NCBI RefSeq assembly: GCF_006438725.1
Contig: NZ_RCZD01000001.1
Span: 186,001-250,000, forward strand
Length of the DNA stretch: 64,000 nucleotides
DNA from: Ewingella americana
GTDB taxonomy: Bacteria > Pseudomonadota > Gammaproteobacteria > Enterobacterales > Enterobacteriaceae
Reading direction: 5' to 3'
Part shown: in pieces, positions 31,972 to 40,660 of the stretch
Layout: each line of letters opens with the position of its first letter
Position numbering within the stretch: the first letter of the stretch is position 1
Notes under the pieces: model-generated
The model's database searches: none
What the model was told of the DNA's origin: nothing
Seen by the model: the letters and a program-made list of their open reading frames with translations, nothing else
Translations under genes and position numbers: made by a program

Positions 31972-32066
31972 TTTCTGCTCCCGTTAACGACCTGTCATCA
32001 GGATCTAACAAACGGTAAAAACATTACAGATTCAGATTTTTAGTATTTCTGCCATACAGTTCTGGA

Positions 32067-32095
32067 TCCAATCACAGATACAGGGTTAGATTGGA
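32067..32095. promoter_or_regulatory. Candidate operator ahead of the MocR-type regulator
   Basis: An inverted repeat TCCAATC and GATTGGA, spaced by 15 bp, lies 45 bp before the regulator start, in the 168-bp divergent gap with the DUF1127 gene. MocR-type proteins often bind repeats in their own divergent promoters. The assignment rests on position only. Confidence 0.35.
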
Positions 32096-32139
32096 GACAT
32101 CTGTACTGTTTTCTTTGCGCAGTGGTTAAGGAAAAGACA

Positions 32140-33558
32140 ATGAATCGTTATGAAAAACTGGCAACCGTATTAGGTGATCGCATCGAACAGGGCTTGTATC
32201 CTGCCGGGATCCGCCTGCCCTCCGTGCGGGTGTTGAGCAGTGAACACGGTGTCAGCGTCAGTACGGTTCAGCAGGCTTACCGTGTACTGGAAGAAAAACA
32301 GCTGGTTGAGGCCCGCCCCAAGTCGGGCTATTTTGTGAAAGGTGCACGAGTTCAGGCGGCACTTCCCTCCGGTTGTCGCCCGGCGCAGCGGCCCGTCGAA
32401 ATTTCCCAGTGGGATCAGGTGCTTGATTTAATCACCTCCCCGCACCGTCCCGGTGTCGTTCAGCTCGGACGCGGTTCTCCTGATGTCACCGCCCCCACGC
32501 TGAAACCATTAAGCCGTCTGATAGGCCGTGCTGGGCAGCATCCGAACCTCAACGCCTTTCACTACGACAGCATCTACGGCTTTGAAGATTTACGCGAACA
32601 GATTGCCCGATTGCTGATCGACAGCGGCAGCCACATGGATGCCAGCAATATTTTGATCACCACCGGCTGCCACGAAGCGCTGTCGATTGCTATACGTTCG
32701 GTGTGTGAACCCGGCGATATCGTGGCGGTAGATTCCCCCAGTTTTCACGGTGCGATGCAAACGCTGAAAGGTTTCGGCATGAAGGCATTGGAGATCCCAA
32801 CAGATCCCGTCACTGGTATTAGTCTGGAAGCACTGGAGATGGCGCTGGAACAGTGGCCGATCAAAGCCATACAACTGACCCCTAACTGCAATAATCCGCT
32901 CGGTTACAACATGCCAGATGATCGTAAAAAAGGCTTACTGCGTCTGGCGCAGCGCTACGATATCGCGATTATCGAAGACGATGTGTATGGCGAACTGGCG
33001 TATCAGTATCCGCGCCCTGCCACCATTACCTCTTTCGATGACGACGGTCGCGTGCTGTTGTGCAGTTCGTTTTCGAAAACGCTGGCGCCAGGCCTGCGCG
33101 TTGGCTGGATTGCGCCGGGCCGCTACCATGACCGTGCGATCCACATGAAATACATCACCACTGGCGCTTCTGCGACCTTGCCGCAAATTGCCATTGCTGA
33201 GTTTATCAAGCAGGGCCATTACCTTGTGCATCTGCGCCGGATGCGTAATCAGTACCAGCGCAATCTGTGCATCATGACCGACTGGGTGATGAAATATTTC
33301 CCGTGCGGCACGCGTGTTAGCCGCCCCCAGGGCGGATTTCTGCTGTGGATTGAACTCGATGAGCGCATTGATACACTGCGCTTAAACCGCCTGCTGGAAG
33401 AGCATAACGTCCAGATCGCTATCGGTTCGATATTTTCTGCCTCGGGCAAATATCGCAACTGCCTGCGCATCAATTACGCCCAAACGCTGACCGCAAAAAC
33501 CGAACGCGCAGTGCAGCGGGTCGGTATGTTGGTTTCGCAGATGCTGGAAAGCTGCTAA
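32140..33558 (+). CDS. MocR-type regulator (GntR HTH fused to aminotransferase class I domain)
   Basis: A 472-residue PLP-dependent transcription regulator. Residues 1-75 are a GntR winged helix (GIRLPSVRVLSSEHGVSVST), and the remainder is an aminotransferase fold with GCHEALSIAI, NPLGYN and the PLP-lysine segment SSFSKTLAPGLRVGW. Related to E. coli YdcR but not obviously its orthologue. ATG 32140 has AAGGA 7 nt upstream; an ATG six codons earlier lacks one. A LysR-type gene follows after 25 bp, so both may be co-transcribed. The effector is unknown; known MocR regulators sense amino acids, GABA or pyridoxal vitamers. Confidence 0.88.
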   Translation: MNRYEKLATVLGDRIEQGLYPAGIRLPSVRVLSSEHGVSVSTVQQAYRVLEEKQLVEARPKSGYFVKGARVQAALPSGCRPAQRPVEISQWDQVLDLITSPHRPGVVQLGRGSPDVTAPTLKPLSRLIGRAGQHPNLNAFHYDSIYGFEDLREQIARLLIDSGSHMDASNILITTGCHEALSIAIRSVCEPGDIVAVDSPSFHGAMQTLKGFGMKALEIPTDPVTGISLEALEMALEQWPIKAIQLTPNCNNPLGYNMPDDRKKGLLRLAQRYDIAIIEDDVYGELAYQYPRPATITSFDDDGRVLLCSSFSKTLAPGLRVGWIAPGRYHDRAIHMKYITTGASATLPQIAIAEFIKQGHYLVHLRRMRNQYQRNLCIMTDWVMKYFPCGTRVSRPQGGFLLWIELDERIDTLRLNRLLEEHNVQIAIGSIFSASGKYRNCLRINYAQTLTAKTERAVQRVGMLVSQMLESC

Positions 33559-33583
33559 ACGTCCTTTTGGAGAACTATTTACC

Positions 33584-34483
33584 GTGCAGATTGAGCCATT
33601 ACCTCCGCTAAATACCCTGGTGGCGTTTGAATGTGTGGCGCGTTATTGCAGTTTTTCCCGTGCTGCCGATGAACTCAATCTGACCCAGAGCGCCATCAGC
33701 CGTCAGATTTTGCAGCTGGAGGAGATGCTCGGCTGCAAACTGTTTCAGCGCAATCAGCGTAAAGTCAGCCTGACGCCGCGCGGTGAAATTTATGCCGAGC
33801 AGGTGCGTAAATGGCTGGGGGATATTTCGCAGTCCACCGCCGAGGTGATGGGCTGGAACGGTTTACCACAGGTGACACTGGCCTGTACCAGCGCCATGAG
33901 CGGCCTGTGGCTGTCGTCACGGCTCTCAGCACTGCGTGAGCTGATGCCTGACTTGCAGATCCGCATGAAAATCTCTGACAGCTTCTCAGAGCTGAAATCG
34001 TCAGAGTTTGATCTGGCGATTTTCTATCTGCGCGCCCCACCGGTTGGTTACCACGCTGAACCGCTGTTTGACGAAGTCTGTTACCCGATGTGCTCCCCTT
34101 CCCTGTTCAAACAGCTACCGGCTGATGTCAGCGCTGTTGATCTGTTCAATCATACCCTGTTGATTCAGGACGACCCGCAACGCGAATGGACCGGCTGGCG
34201 CGACTGGTTTGCTTCGCAGGGCATTTCGCACATCGCACCGCGACAAACCTGGCGGGCCAATAATTATCCGTTCCTGGTGCAATCCGCCATACTGGGGGAC
34301 GGTATCTTGCTCGGCTGGGAAGGACTGGTGCAGGATTTCATCAACAGCGGACAACTGGTCCCGGCCCACCCTGGCAAGCTCGCCGCCGAGGGGAAGTGTT
34401 TTATGCTGACGCCAAAAGACCGGTATTTGAGGCCCGTGATTCGACGGGTGAGCGAATGGCTTTTGAAAAGCCAGCAAAACTGA
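33584..34483 (+). CDS. LysR-type transcription regulator (GcvA-like)
   Basis: A 299-residue LTTR starting at GTG 33584, with GGAG about 11 nt before. The N-terminal helix-turn-helix reads FSRAADELNLTQSAISRQI with an LLFQR-like follow-on; the rest is the substrate-binding effector domain ending in PVIRRVSEWLL. The PLPPLNTLVAFECVARYCS opening places it in the GcvA-like group. It lies 25 bp after the MocR-type gene. No divergent partner is present, so its target is not evident; the transporter operon at 35.6 kb is a candidate. Confidence 0.88.
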   Translation: MQIEPLPPLNTLVAFECVARYCSFSRAADELNLTQSAISRQILQLEEMLGCKLFQRNQRKVSLTPRGEIYAEQVRKWLGDISQSTAEVMGWNGLPQVTLACTSAMSGLWLSSRLSALRELMPDLQIRMKISDSFSELKSSEFDLAIFYLRAPPVGYHAEPLFDEVCYPMCSPSLFKQLPADVSAVDLFNHTLLIQDDPQREWTGWRDWFASQGISHIAPRQTWRANNYPFLVQSAILGDGILLGWEGLVQDFINSGQLVPAHPGKLAAEGKCFMLTPKDRYLRPVIRRVSEWLLKSQQN

Positions 34484-34499
34484 CTATTGAGTTGCGACT

Positions 34500-35150
34500 C
34501 AAACCCGCTTTTTAAATTCAAGGTCAAGACCTTGGGTTGCGGCCTGGACTCGCTTTTTAAATTCAAGGTCAAGGTCGTGGGCGTCGGCCCACACCGACCA
34601 AAGGCCCGCAGTCGCTCGGGCCTTTGGAATCCGAGCTTTTTAAAAACAGCAGCTACGCGGGTCACAATGGCCGTGTTTCAGGTGCCACAGCGATAGCCGT
34701 AAAATGTCAGCCCTGACGGGCTTCCCGGCTGCGGGTTCGAGCCAACGGTAAAGATGTTGTCTCTCCACCGACTTGCCGGTGACATTTTGAACACGGCCGA
34801 AGCTTCATAAAATTCAAAGTCAAAACCTTCATAAAACCTACGTGGTGTTGGCCTTAAAAATGTCGAGGCCGCATTCAAAAATGGCGCTGAGCCAGAGGTG
34901 GAAAACCGCGAGTCTTTTTTCGCGGGTTGTAACCCGCAGCGAAGGCACCGCAACGCGGCGCAATTTTGCGGCTATCACTAAGATATCTGGAACACGGCCA
35001 TTGTGACCAGCGCAGCTGCCGGTGCCTCATGAAAGAGCCCGGGAGTCCAGAGGGCGGCGGCGACTGGCCGCCTTCTGGGCGGGTGTGGGCAGCAGGCCCA
35101 CGACCTTGACATTGATGTTGAATTTAAATTTTTTAATAAAATTCTTAACG
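34500..35150. repeat. Mosaic of inverted and direct repeats, about 650 bp, non-coding
   Basis: No credible gene lies here. Two identical 23-bp direct copies (34506-34528 and 34551-34573, containing TTTTTAAATTCAAGGTCAAG) begin it. Long imperfect inverted arms follow: GTCAAGGTCGTGGGC at 34568-34582 recurs inverted at 35096-35110, GGTCACAATGGCCGTGTT at 34660-34677 inverted at 34991-35008, and GATAGCCG-AAAAT at 34692-34705 inverted, with one mismatch, at 34963-34976. Inside, AAAATGTCA (34701-34709) pairs with TGACATTTT (34780-34788), next to a second inverted GGCCGTGTT copy (34790-34798). A short GCGGGTT/AACCCGC hairpin lies at 34922-34937. It looks like a compound mobile or structured repeat, not ERIC, REP or an insertion sequence I recognise. 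Confidence 0.8.
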
Positions 35151-35155
35151 TTATT

Positions 35156-35431
35156 TTAAATGTCAACTCTTGGAGTTTTATTCCGCTCCAAATACCGCCT
35201 TTTCCGCGCCGCATTCATCCCAATTAAAGTAAACAAAAGCCAGCATGACTGGGAAATACAGGATGCCAGATTGAAATCATGGCTTAAAGAATAGAGCCCG
35301 AACACACCGCCAATAATATTAAGATAAGCGTAAACATTAGCATCAACTGCTAGTTTTTGCATCTGAACCAGCGCATACGCCAACAGATAACAAAACACGC
35401 CAATTAAGCCCACAACGGTATGCAGTTCCAC
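35156..35431 (-). CDS. Small membrane protein, CBU_0592-like
   Basis: A 91-residue protein with three hydrophobic segments: GLIGVFCYLLAYALVQ, a YLNIIGGVFGLYSL segment and CISQSCWLLFTLIGM, ending in a basic tail. The pattern fits the CBU_0592-like family of small integral membrane proteins of unknown function. The stop lies directly beside the repeat mosaic. No operon partner on this strand. Confidence 0.72.
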   Translation of the reverse strand: MELHTVVGLIGVFCYLLAYALVQMQKLAVDANVYAYLNIIGGVFGLYSLSHDFNLASCISQSCWLLFTLIGMNAARKRRYLERNKTPRVDI

Positions 35432-35637
35432 CGGTTATTTCCCATTTTCAAATTCATCCACAGGCAAAATAAAACTTTCCAGGGTGTTCTGCCGCGCATT
35501 TTTCGCATACCCTCATGATAAATTCTCATGCAAGTTCATGGAGGTGTTTTGATATAAATCATTTGGACAGATCGCAAATACTGAACCACTTTTGCCTGCA
35601 ATCACCAGGTTTCGCCACCACGGAGTCATACAATAAT

Positions 35638-37221
35638 ATGAAAGATAAAAATTCCGCTTTGACGCAATTAATGCAGGATGCAAAACTCAGCCGCCGCGGT
35701 TTTATTACCAGCGCTGCCGCTGTGGGTATTACCACCGCTTATGGTCTTTCGCCAATATCCGTTTTTGCTGCCGAACCGAAGAAAGGCGGCGTATTAAAAC
35801 TGGGAATGTCAGGCGGTAACACCAGTGATACCTTAGATCCCACATTATTCAGCGACTGGGTGCCATTAAATCAGGCGTATATGCTGATGAACGGTCTGGT
35901 GGAGATCGACGAAAATAACAAAGCTATTCCTGAGTTATTTGCCAGCTGGGAAGCTAAACCCGGCGCCACAGAATGGCTGTTTACCCTGCAGGATGGCGTG
36001 ACATTCCACAACGGCAAGAAACTCGACGCCGACGACATTATTTACTCCATTAATTTGCACCGCGGCGATAAATCCAAAAGTGCCATCAAAACCCAACTGG
36101 CGCCGATCACCGGCCTGACCAAACAGGGCGATAAGCAAATCCTGATCACGCTGGAAAGCGGCAACGCAGACCTGCCCTACTTGCTGGCAGATTATCACCT
36201 GCTGGTGGTGCCGAACGGCTTTACCGACTGGTCGCACCCAATTGGCACCGGCGGTTTCACCTTCGACCAGTACGAGCCGGGCGTACGCTCGCTGTTCAAA
36301 CGTAACCCAAACTACTGGAAGAAAGACCGTGCCTTCGTGGATGCCGTGGAAGTCATCGTCATCAACGACCCGACCGCCCGTACCAACGCGCTGATTTCCG
36401 GTCAGGTTCACGCCATCAACCGGGTGGATTTCAAAACCGTCGATTTCCTCAAACGCAGCCCGATGCTCAACATTGTGCGTTCTTCAGGCGGCCAGCATTT
36501 CACCTTCCTGATGGATTGCAGCGTCGCGCCGTTTAACAACAACGACGTGCGCATGGCGATAAAACACGGTATCGACCGGCAGAAAATTCTCGACACCGTA
36601 CTGCGCGGCTACGGCTCATTGGGCAACGACCATCCGATCCCAAAAACCGACCGCTTCTTCAATCACAGCCTGGAGCAGCGCGTCTATGACCCGGATAAAT
36701 CCGCGTTCTACCTGAAAAAGGCCGGCCTGACGGATCTAAAAGTTGAACTCGCCTCTTCCGATGCCGCCTTTGCCGGTGCCCTCGACGCTGCCGCGCTGTT
36801 CCAGGGGCAGGCGCAGAAAGGCGGGATTCAGGTCAGCATCAAACGCCAGCCGGCCGACAGCTACTGGGACGACGTGTGGATGAAAGCCCCGTTCAGCATG
36901 GGCTACTGGGGCGGACGCCCGACGGCGGATCAAATGTTTTCCACCGCCTATCAGTCCACCGCCAAGTGGAACGACACACACTGGAAAGATGACAAGTTCG
37001 ACACCCTGCTGGTGCAGGCCCGCTCTCTGCTAGACGACAGCAAACGCGCCGAAATTTATGGCGAACTGCAAAGCATCGTGCGCGATAACGGCGGCGCGAT
37101 GATCCCGCTGTTCGGCGACTATCTCGATGCCGCAAACAAGAAAGTCGGCGGTATCAAACCGCATCCGATGTTCAACTTCATGGGTGGTCGTCTGGCCGAG
37201 CGCGTCTGGCTGGAGGCATGA
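35638..37221 (+). CDS. Periplasmic solute-binding protein of a dipeptide/oligopeptide-type ABC importer
   Basis: A 527-residue SBP_bac_5 family protein. The N-terminus carries a twin-arginine signal, SRRGFITSAAAVG (arginines 19-20), with probable cleavage near the FAA at 43-45, so it is exported folded by Tat; most family members use Sec or are lipoproteins. Family blocks include WLFTLQDGVTFHNGKKLDADDIIYS-type text, GTGGFTFDQYEPG and VRMAIKHGIDRQKI. I start at ATG 35638 since the in-frame ATG at 35515 gives no signal peptide at the front. It heads a five-gene operon with 4-bp overlaps. The ligand is unknown. Confidence 0.92.
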   Translation: MKDKNSALTQLMQDAKLSRRGFITSAAAVGITTAYGLSPISVFAAEPKKGGVLKLGMSGGNTSDTLDPTLFSDWVPLNQAYMLMNGLVEIDENNKAIPELFASWEAKPGATEWLFTLQDGVTFHNGKKLDADDIIYSINLHRGDKSKSAIKTQLAPITGLTKQGDKQILITLESGNADLPYLLADYHLLVVPNGFTDWSHPIGTGGFTFDQYEPGVRSLFKRNPNYWKKDRAFVDAVEVIVINDPTARTNALISGQVHAINRVDFKTVDFLKRSPMLNIVRSSGGQHFTFLMDCSVAPFNNNDVRMAIKHGIDRQKILDTVLRGYGSLGNDHPIPKTDRFFNHSLEQRVYDPDKSAFYLKKAGLTDLKVELASSDAAFAGALDAAALFQGQAQKGGIQVSIKRQPADSYWDDVWMKAPFSMGYWGGRPTADQMFSTAYQSTAKWNDTHWKDDKFDTLLVQARSLLDDSKRAEIYGELQSIVRDNGGAMIPLFGDYLDAANKKVGGIKPHPMFNFMGGRLAERVWLEA

Positions 37222-38168
37222 TGAAAAAAAGGATTTTACAACGCGTACTGCTCGGCGTGGGTACGCTTTGGCTGGTGTCGCTGCTGATTTTTGTTGGAAC
37301 GGAAATGCTGCCGGGGGACGTGGCCACCGCCATCCTCGGCCAGAGCGCCACCCCGGAAACGGTCGCGGCGCTGCGTCTGCAATTGGGGCTGGATGAACCC
37401 GCAGTCATGCGTTATCTGCACTGGCTGGTGGGTATTTTGCATGGTGATCTGGGGAATTCGCTGGCCAACGGCAGACCGATTGGTAACGAATTGCTGCCAC
37501 GTCTGGGCAACACACTGTTTCTGGCAGGATACGCCGCCCTGATCGCCATTCCGCTGGCCGTCGGTCTGGGAATTGCCTCGGCCATCTGGCGCGGTTCGGT
37601 GTTTGACCGGCTGGCCAATACACTGACGCTCATCAGCATTTCGGTACCGGAATTTTTCGTCGGCTATGTGCTGGTGATCGCTTTTGCTATCCGGCTGGCG
37701 TGGTTTCCAAGTCTGGCGATGGTGGACCCCAGTACCTCATTCAGTGAGCGGTTATACGTATGTACATTACCGATGCTGACCCTGACGCTGGTGGTGCTGG
37801 CGCATATGCTGCGCATGACCCGCGCGTCGGTCACCGCCGTGATGGCCAGCCCCTACATCGAAAGCGCTGTGCTGAAAGGCATTTCCCGCTGGCGGATTGT
37901 GGTGTCACATGCCCTGCCTAACGCCCTCGCGCCAATCATCAATGTGGTAGCGTTCAACCTGGCCTATCTGGTGGTTGGGGTGATTCTGGTGGAAGTGGTG
38001 TTTGTCTACCCTGGCATCGGACAGTACATGGTGGACGCCGTCACCAAACGCGACCTGCCGGTCGTGCAGGCCTGTGGACTGCTGTTTGGCGGCACCTATA
38101 TTTTCCTCAATACCACCGCCGATTTGCTGGCGATTTGGTGTAACCCACGTTTACGCCATGCGCGCTAG
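37218..38168 (+). CDS. ABC importer permease, DppB/OppB type
   Basis: A 316-residue inner-membrane permease, six membrane segments, with the DppB-type opening RILQRVLLGVGTLWLVSLLIF and the cytoplasmic EAA-like loop LKGISRWRIVVSHALPNALAP. The ATG overlaps the binding-protein stop by 4 bp (a second ATG follows immediately), and GGAGG lies just upstream. It works as half of the membrane channel with the next gene product. Confidence 0.93.
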   Translation: MMKKRILQRVLLGVGTLWLVSLLIFVGTEMLPGDVATAILGQSATPETVAALRLQLGLDEPAVMRYLHWLVGILHGDLGNSLANGRPIGNELLPRLGNTLFLAGYAALIAIPLAVGLGIASAIWRGSVFDRLANTLTLISISVPEFFVGYVLVIAFAIRLAWFPSLAMVDPSTSFSERLYVCTLPMLTLTLVVLAHMLRMTRASVTAVMASPYIESAVLKGISRWRIVVSHALPNALAPIINVVAFNLAYLVVGVILVEVVFVYPGIGQYMVDAVTKRDLPVVQACGLLFGGTYIFLNTTADLLAIWCNPRLRHAR

Positions 38169-38180
38169 AGGCCGGACATC

Positions 38181-39008
38181 ATGAAACGTTCATTTATCAA
38201 CATTCCGCTCTCGGCCTGGATTGGCATCATCATTATCGCGGTCAATCTGCTGGCAGCGATTTTTGCCCCCTGGCTGGCGCCGCACAGCGAGACTGAACAG
38301 GTCGGCGACATCTGGCTGCTGCCGTCGGCGGCCACGCCGTTCGGCACCGACAGCCTGGGGCGGGATATGCTGTCACGCATCCTGTTTGGTGCCCGCACGA
38401 CTATCGCCATCGCGCTGACCATCACCTTCACCTCGTTTGTTATCGGCATCATCACCGGCTTTGCGGCGGCGATTTATGGCAAATGGGTGGACGTAGTGCT
38501 GACGCGTATTGTCGATACCATCATGTCTATCCCGGTGCTGATTTTCGCCCTGATGGTGCTTTCCGTGATGGGGACCTCCATTCCGGTACTGGTACTGACC
38601 ATCGCCCTGCTCGACTCCACCCGCGTATTCCGTCTGGCCCGTCTGGTGGCACAGGCCATTGTCTGTCAGGAGTACGTTGAAGCGGCCCGTCTGCGCGGCG
38701 AAGGGCTGCTCTGGGTGCTGAGAAAAGAGATCTTACCGAACGCCATCCCTCCGCTGCTGGCGGAATTCGGTATGCGTTTTTGCTTCACCTTCCTGTTTAT
38801 CGCCGGCTTAAGCTTCTTAGGATTAGGCATTCAGCCGCCGTACGCCGACTGGGGCAGCATGGTGCGTGACAACGCGCAGGCGATTAACTTCGGCCAGTTC
38901 GCGCCGCTTTACCCTGCCGCGGCGATTGCCGTACTGACCATTGGCGTCAATCTGGTGGTTGACTGGCTTTTAGCCCGCAACAGCCTGCCACACGGAGAAG
39001 AAGCATGA
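38181..39008 (+). CDS. ABC importer permease, DppC/OppC type
   Basis: A 275-residue permease, second half of the channel. It has the DppC-type HPFGTDSLGRDML-like segment (here TPFGTDSLGRDMLSRILFGART), five or six membrane segments and an EAA loop RLRGEGLLWVLRKEILPNAIPP. Twelve base pairs separate it from the first permease, and it overlaps the ATPase gene by 4 bp. Confidence 0.93.
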   Translation: MKRSFINIPLSAWIGIIIIAVNLLAAIFAPWLAPHSETEQVGDIWLLPSAATPFGTDSLGRDMLSRILFGARTTIAIALTITFTSFVIGIITGFAAAIYGKWVDVVLTRIVDTIMSIPVLIFALMVLSVMGTSIPVLVLTIALLDSTRVFRLARLVAQAIVCQEYVEAARLRGEGLLWVLRKEILPNAIPPLLAEFGMRFCFTFLFIAGLSFLGLGIQPPYADWGSMVRDNAQAINFGQFAPLYPAAAIAVLTIGVNLVVDWLLARNSLPHGEEA

Positions 39009-40660
39009 GTCAATTAAGCCAGGAACCGATTCTGGAAATGCGCGGGCTGCGGGTGGAAACCCTCGATGGTTCGCCGCTGGTACACAATATTTCGCTACAG
39101 CTGGCGCGGGGTGAAGTGCTGGGGCTGATCGGCGAATCCGGTGCCGGGAAATCCACCATCGGGCTGGCCGCGCTCGGCTATGCCCGACAGGGCTGTCGGA
39201 TTGCCGGTGGCGAAGTGATCCTCGATGGCACCGACATTGTGCCGCAACCGGCGCGGGTAAAACGTGAATGGCGCGGACGCCGTGTGGCCTATGTGGCCCA
39301 GAGTGCCGCAGCGGCTTTCAACCCGGCGCTGACTATCGAAAAGCAGGTGTGCGAAGGGCCGATCCGTCACGGTCTGATGAGCAAAGAGGAGAGCCGTCAG
39401 TGGGCCATCACCCTGTTCCGCTCGCTGGATCTGCCGGACCCGGAGAACATTGGCAAACGTTATCCGCATCAGCTTTCCGGCGGGCAGCTACAGCGCGCCA
39501 TGGCGGCGATGGCCATGTCCTGCAAACCGGATCTGCTGGTGATGGACGAACCCACCACCGCGCTGGACGTTACCACGCAGATTGAAGTGCTGGTGATGCT
39601 GCGCAAACTAGTGCGTGAATTCAACACGGCGGCGCTCTATATCACCCACGACCTGGCCGTGGTCGCCCAGCTGGCCGACCGCATCATGGTGTTGCGGCAC
39701 GGCAAAGAGGTGGAAACCGGCACCACGGAGAATATTCTCAATCATCCGCAGCAGGAGTACACCCGCCGTCTGGTGGCCGAGCGTGAACACGCCGCGGCCC
39801 CGGTGACCGCCTCGCAGCCCACCGGCAGCGCGGCCCTGCTGACCATCAGTAACCTGAGTACCGGCTATAACCGCAAGAAAGTGGTCAACGACATCAACCT
39901 CCAGCTACCACGCGGCAAAACGCTGGCGATCATCGGGGAGTCAGGCAGCGGCAAAAGTACGCTGGCACGGGCACTGGTTGGCTTATTGCCCGATACTGAA
40001 GGCACGGTGGAGTTTGACGGCGTCACCCTTGCGCCGCTCTATCAGCAGCGGCACAAAGAGACGCTGCGCCGCATTCAGATGATCTATCAGTTGCCTGACG
40101 TGGCGCTCAATCCACGCCAGACCATTCTCGAGCTGATTGGCCGCCCGGTGGCGTTCTATTTCGGGCTGAATAAACGTCAGGTTCGTGCACGGGTGGAAGA
40201 GCTGTTGAAACTGACCGAGCTGCCGCTCAAACTGATTGACCGCTATCCCGGCGAGCTTTCCGGCGGGCAGAAGCAGCGCGTTTGTATTGCCCGCGCGCTG
40301 GCGGCACAGCCCGAACTGATTATCTGCGATGAAGCCACGTCAGCCCTCGATCCGCTGGTGGCGGAAGAGGTGCTGAATCTGCTGCGCGGCTTGCAGGAAA
40401 AACTCGGCCTCTCCTACCTGTTCATCACCCATGACCTCGGCACCGTCAAACGCATCGCCCATCAGGTGGCGGTGATGTATCAGGGCAAGATTGTCGCCAG
40501 CGGTGACACTCACGTGGTGTTCAGCCCACCGATGCACGCTTACACTGAAAAACTCCTGACCTCGGTGCCGGAAATGCGCACCGACTGGCTCGACGAGGTT
40601 CTGACCTTGCGTTCATCCTCTCTTTCCCCCGGGAAATCTTCACATACAGGCGCATTATGA
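39005..40660 (+). CDS. Fused double ATP-binding protein of the peptide-type ABC importer
   Basis: A 551-residue protein carrying both ATPases that in E. coli Dpp/Opp are separate (D and F). First domain: Walker A GESGAGKST, signature LSGGQLQRAM, Walker B LLVMDEP. Second domain: GESGSGKST, LSGGQKQRV, LIICDEA. The second Walker B reads DEA, common in the OppF-like half. The linker lies around residues 265-285. It overlaps the permease before it and the hydrolase after it by 4 bp each. Confidence 0.94.
   Translation: MSQLSQEPILEMRGLRVETLDGSPLVHNISLQLARGEVLGLIGESGAGKSTIGLAALGYARQGCRIAGGEVILDGTDIVPQPARVKREWRGRRVAYVAQSAAAAFNPALTIEKQVCEGPIRHGLMSKEESRQWAITLFRSLDLPDPENIGKRYPHQLSGGQLQRAMAAMAMSCKPDLLVMDEPTTALDVTTQIEVLVMLRKLVREFNTAALYITHDLAVVAQLADRIMVLRHGKEVETGTTENILNHPQQEYTRRLVAEREHAAAPVTASQPTGSAALLTISNLSTGYNRKKVVNDINLQLPRGKTLAIIGESGSGKSTLARALVGLLPDTEGTVEFDGVTLAPLYQQRHKETLRRIQMIYQLPDVALNPRQTILELIGRPVAFYFGLNKRQVRARVEELLKLTELPLKLIDRYPGELSGGQKQRVCIARALAAQPELIICDEATSALDPLVAEEVLNLLRGLQEKLGLSYLFITHDLGTVKRIAHQVAVMYQGKIVASGDTHVVFSPPMHAYTEKLLTSVPEMRTDWLDEVLTLRSSSLSPGKSSHTGAL

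Noticed and set aside
34264-34665. A 133-codon minus-strand frame reaching from the LysR gene into the repeat mosaic
   Set aside because: Its translation covers the direct repeats (twice LTLNLKS) and the antisense of the LysR gene; this looks like a typical spurious hypothetical.
34678-35214. Short minus-strand frames inside the repeat mosaic (91 and 78 codons)
   Set aside because: They read inverted repeat sequence, have no motif and cut across the hairpin arms; better seen as non-coding.
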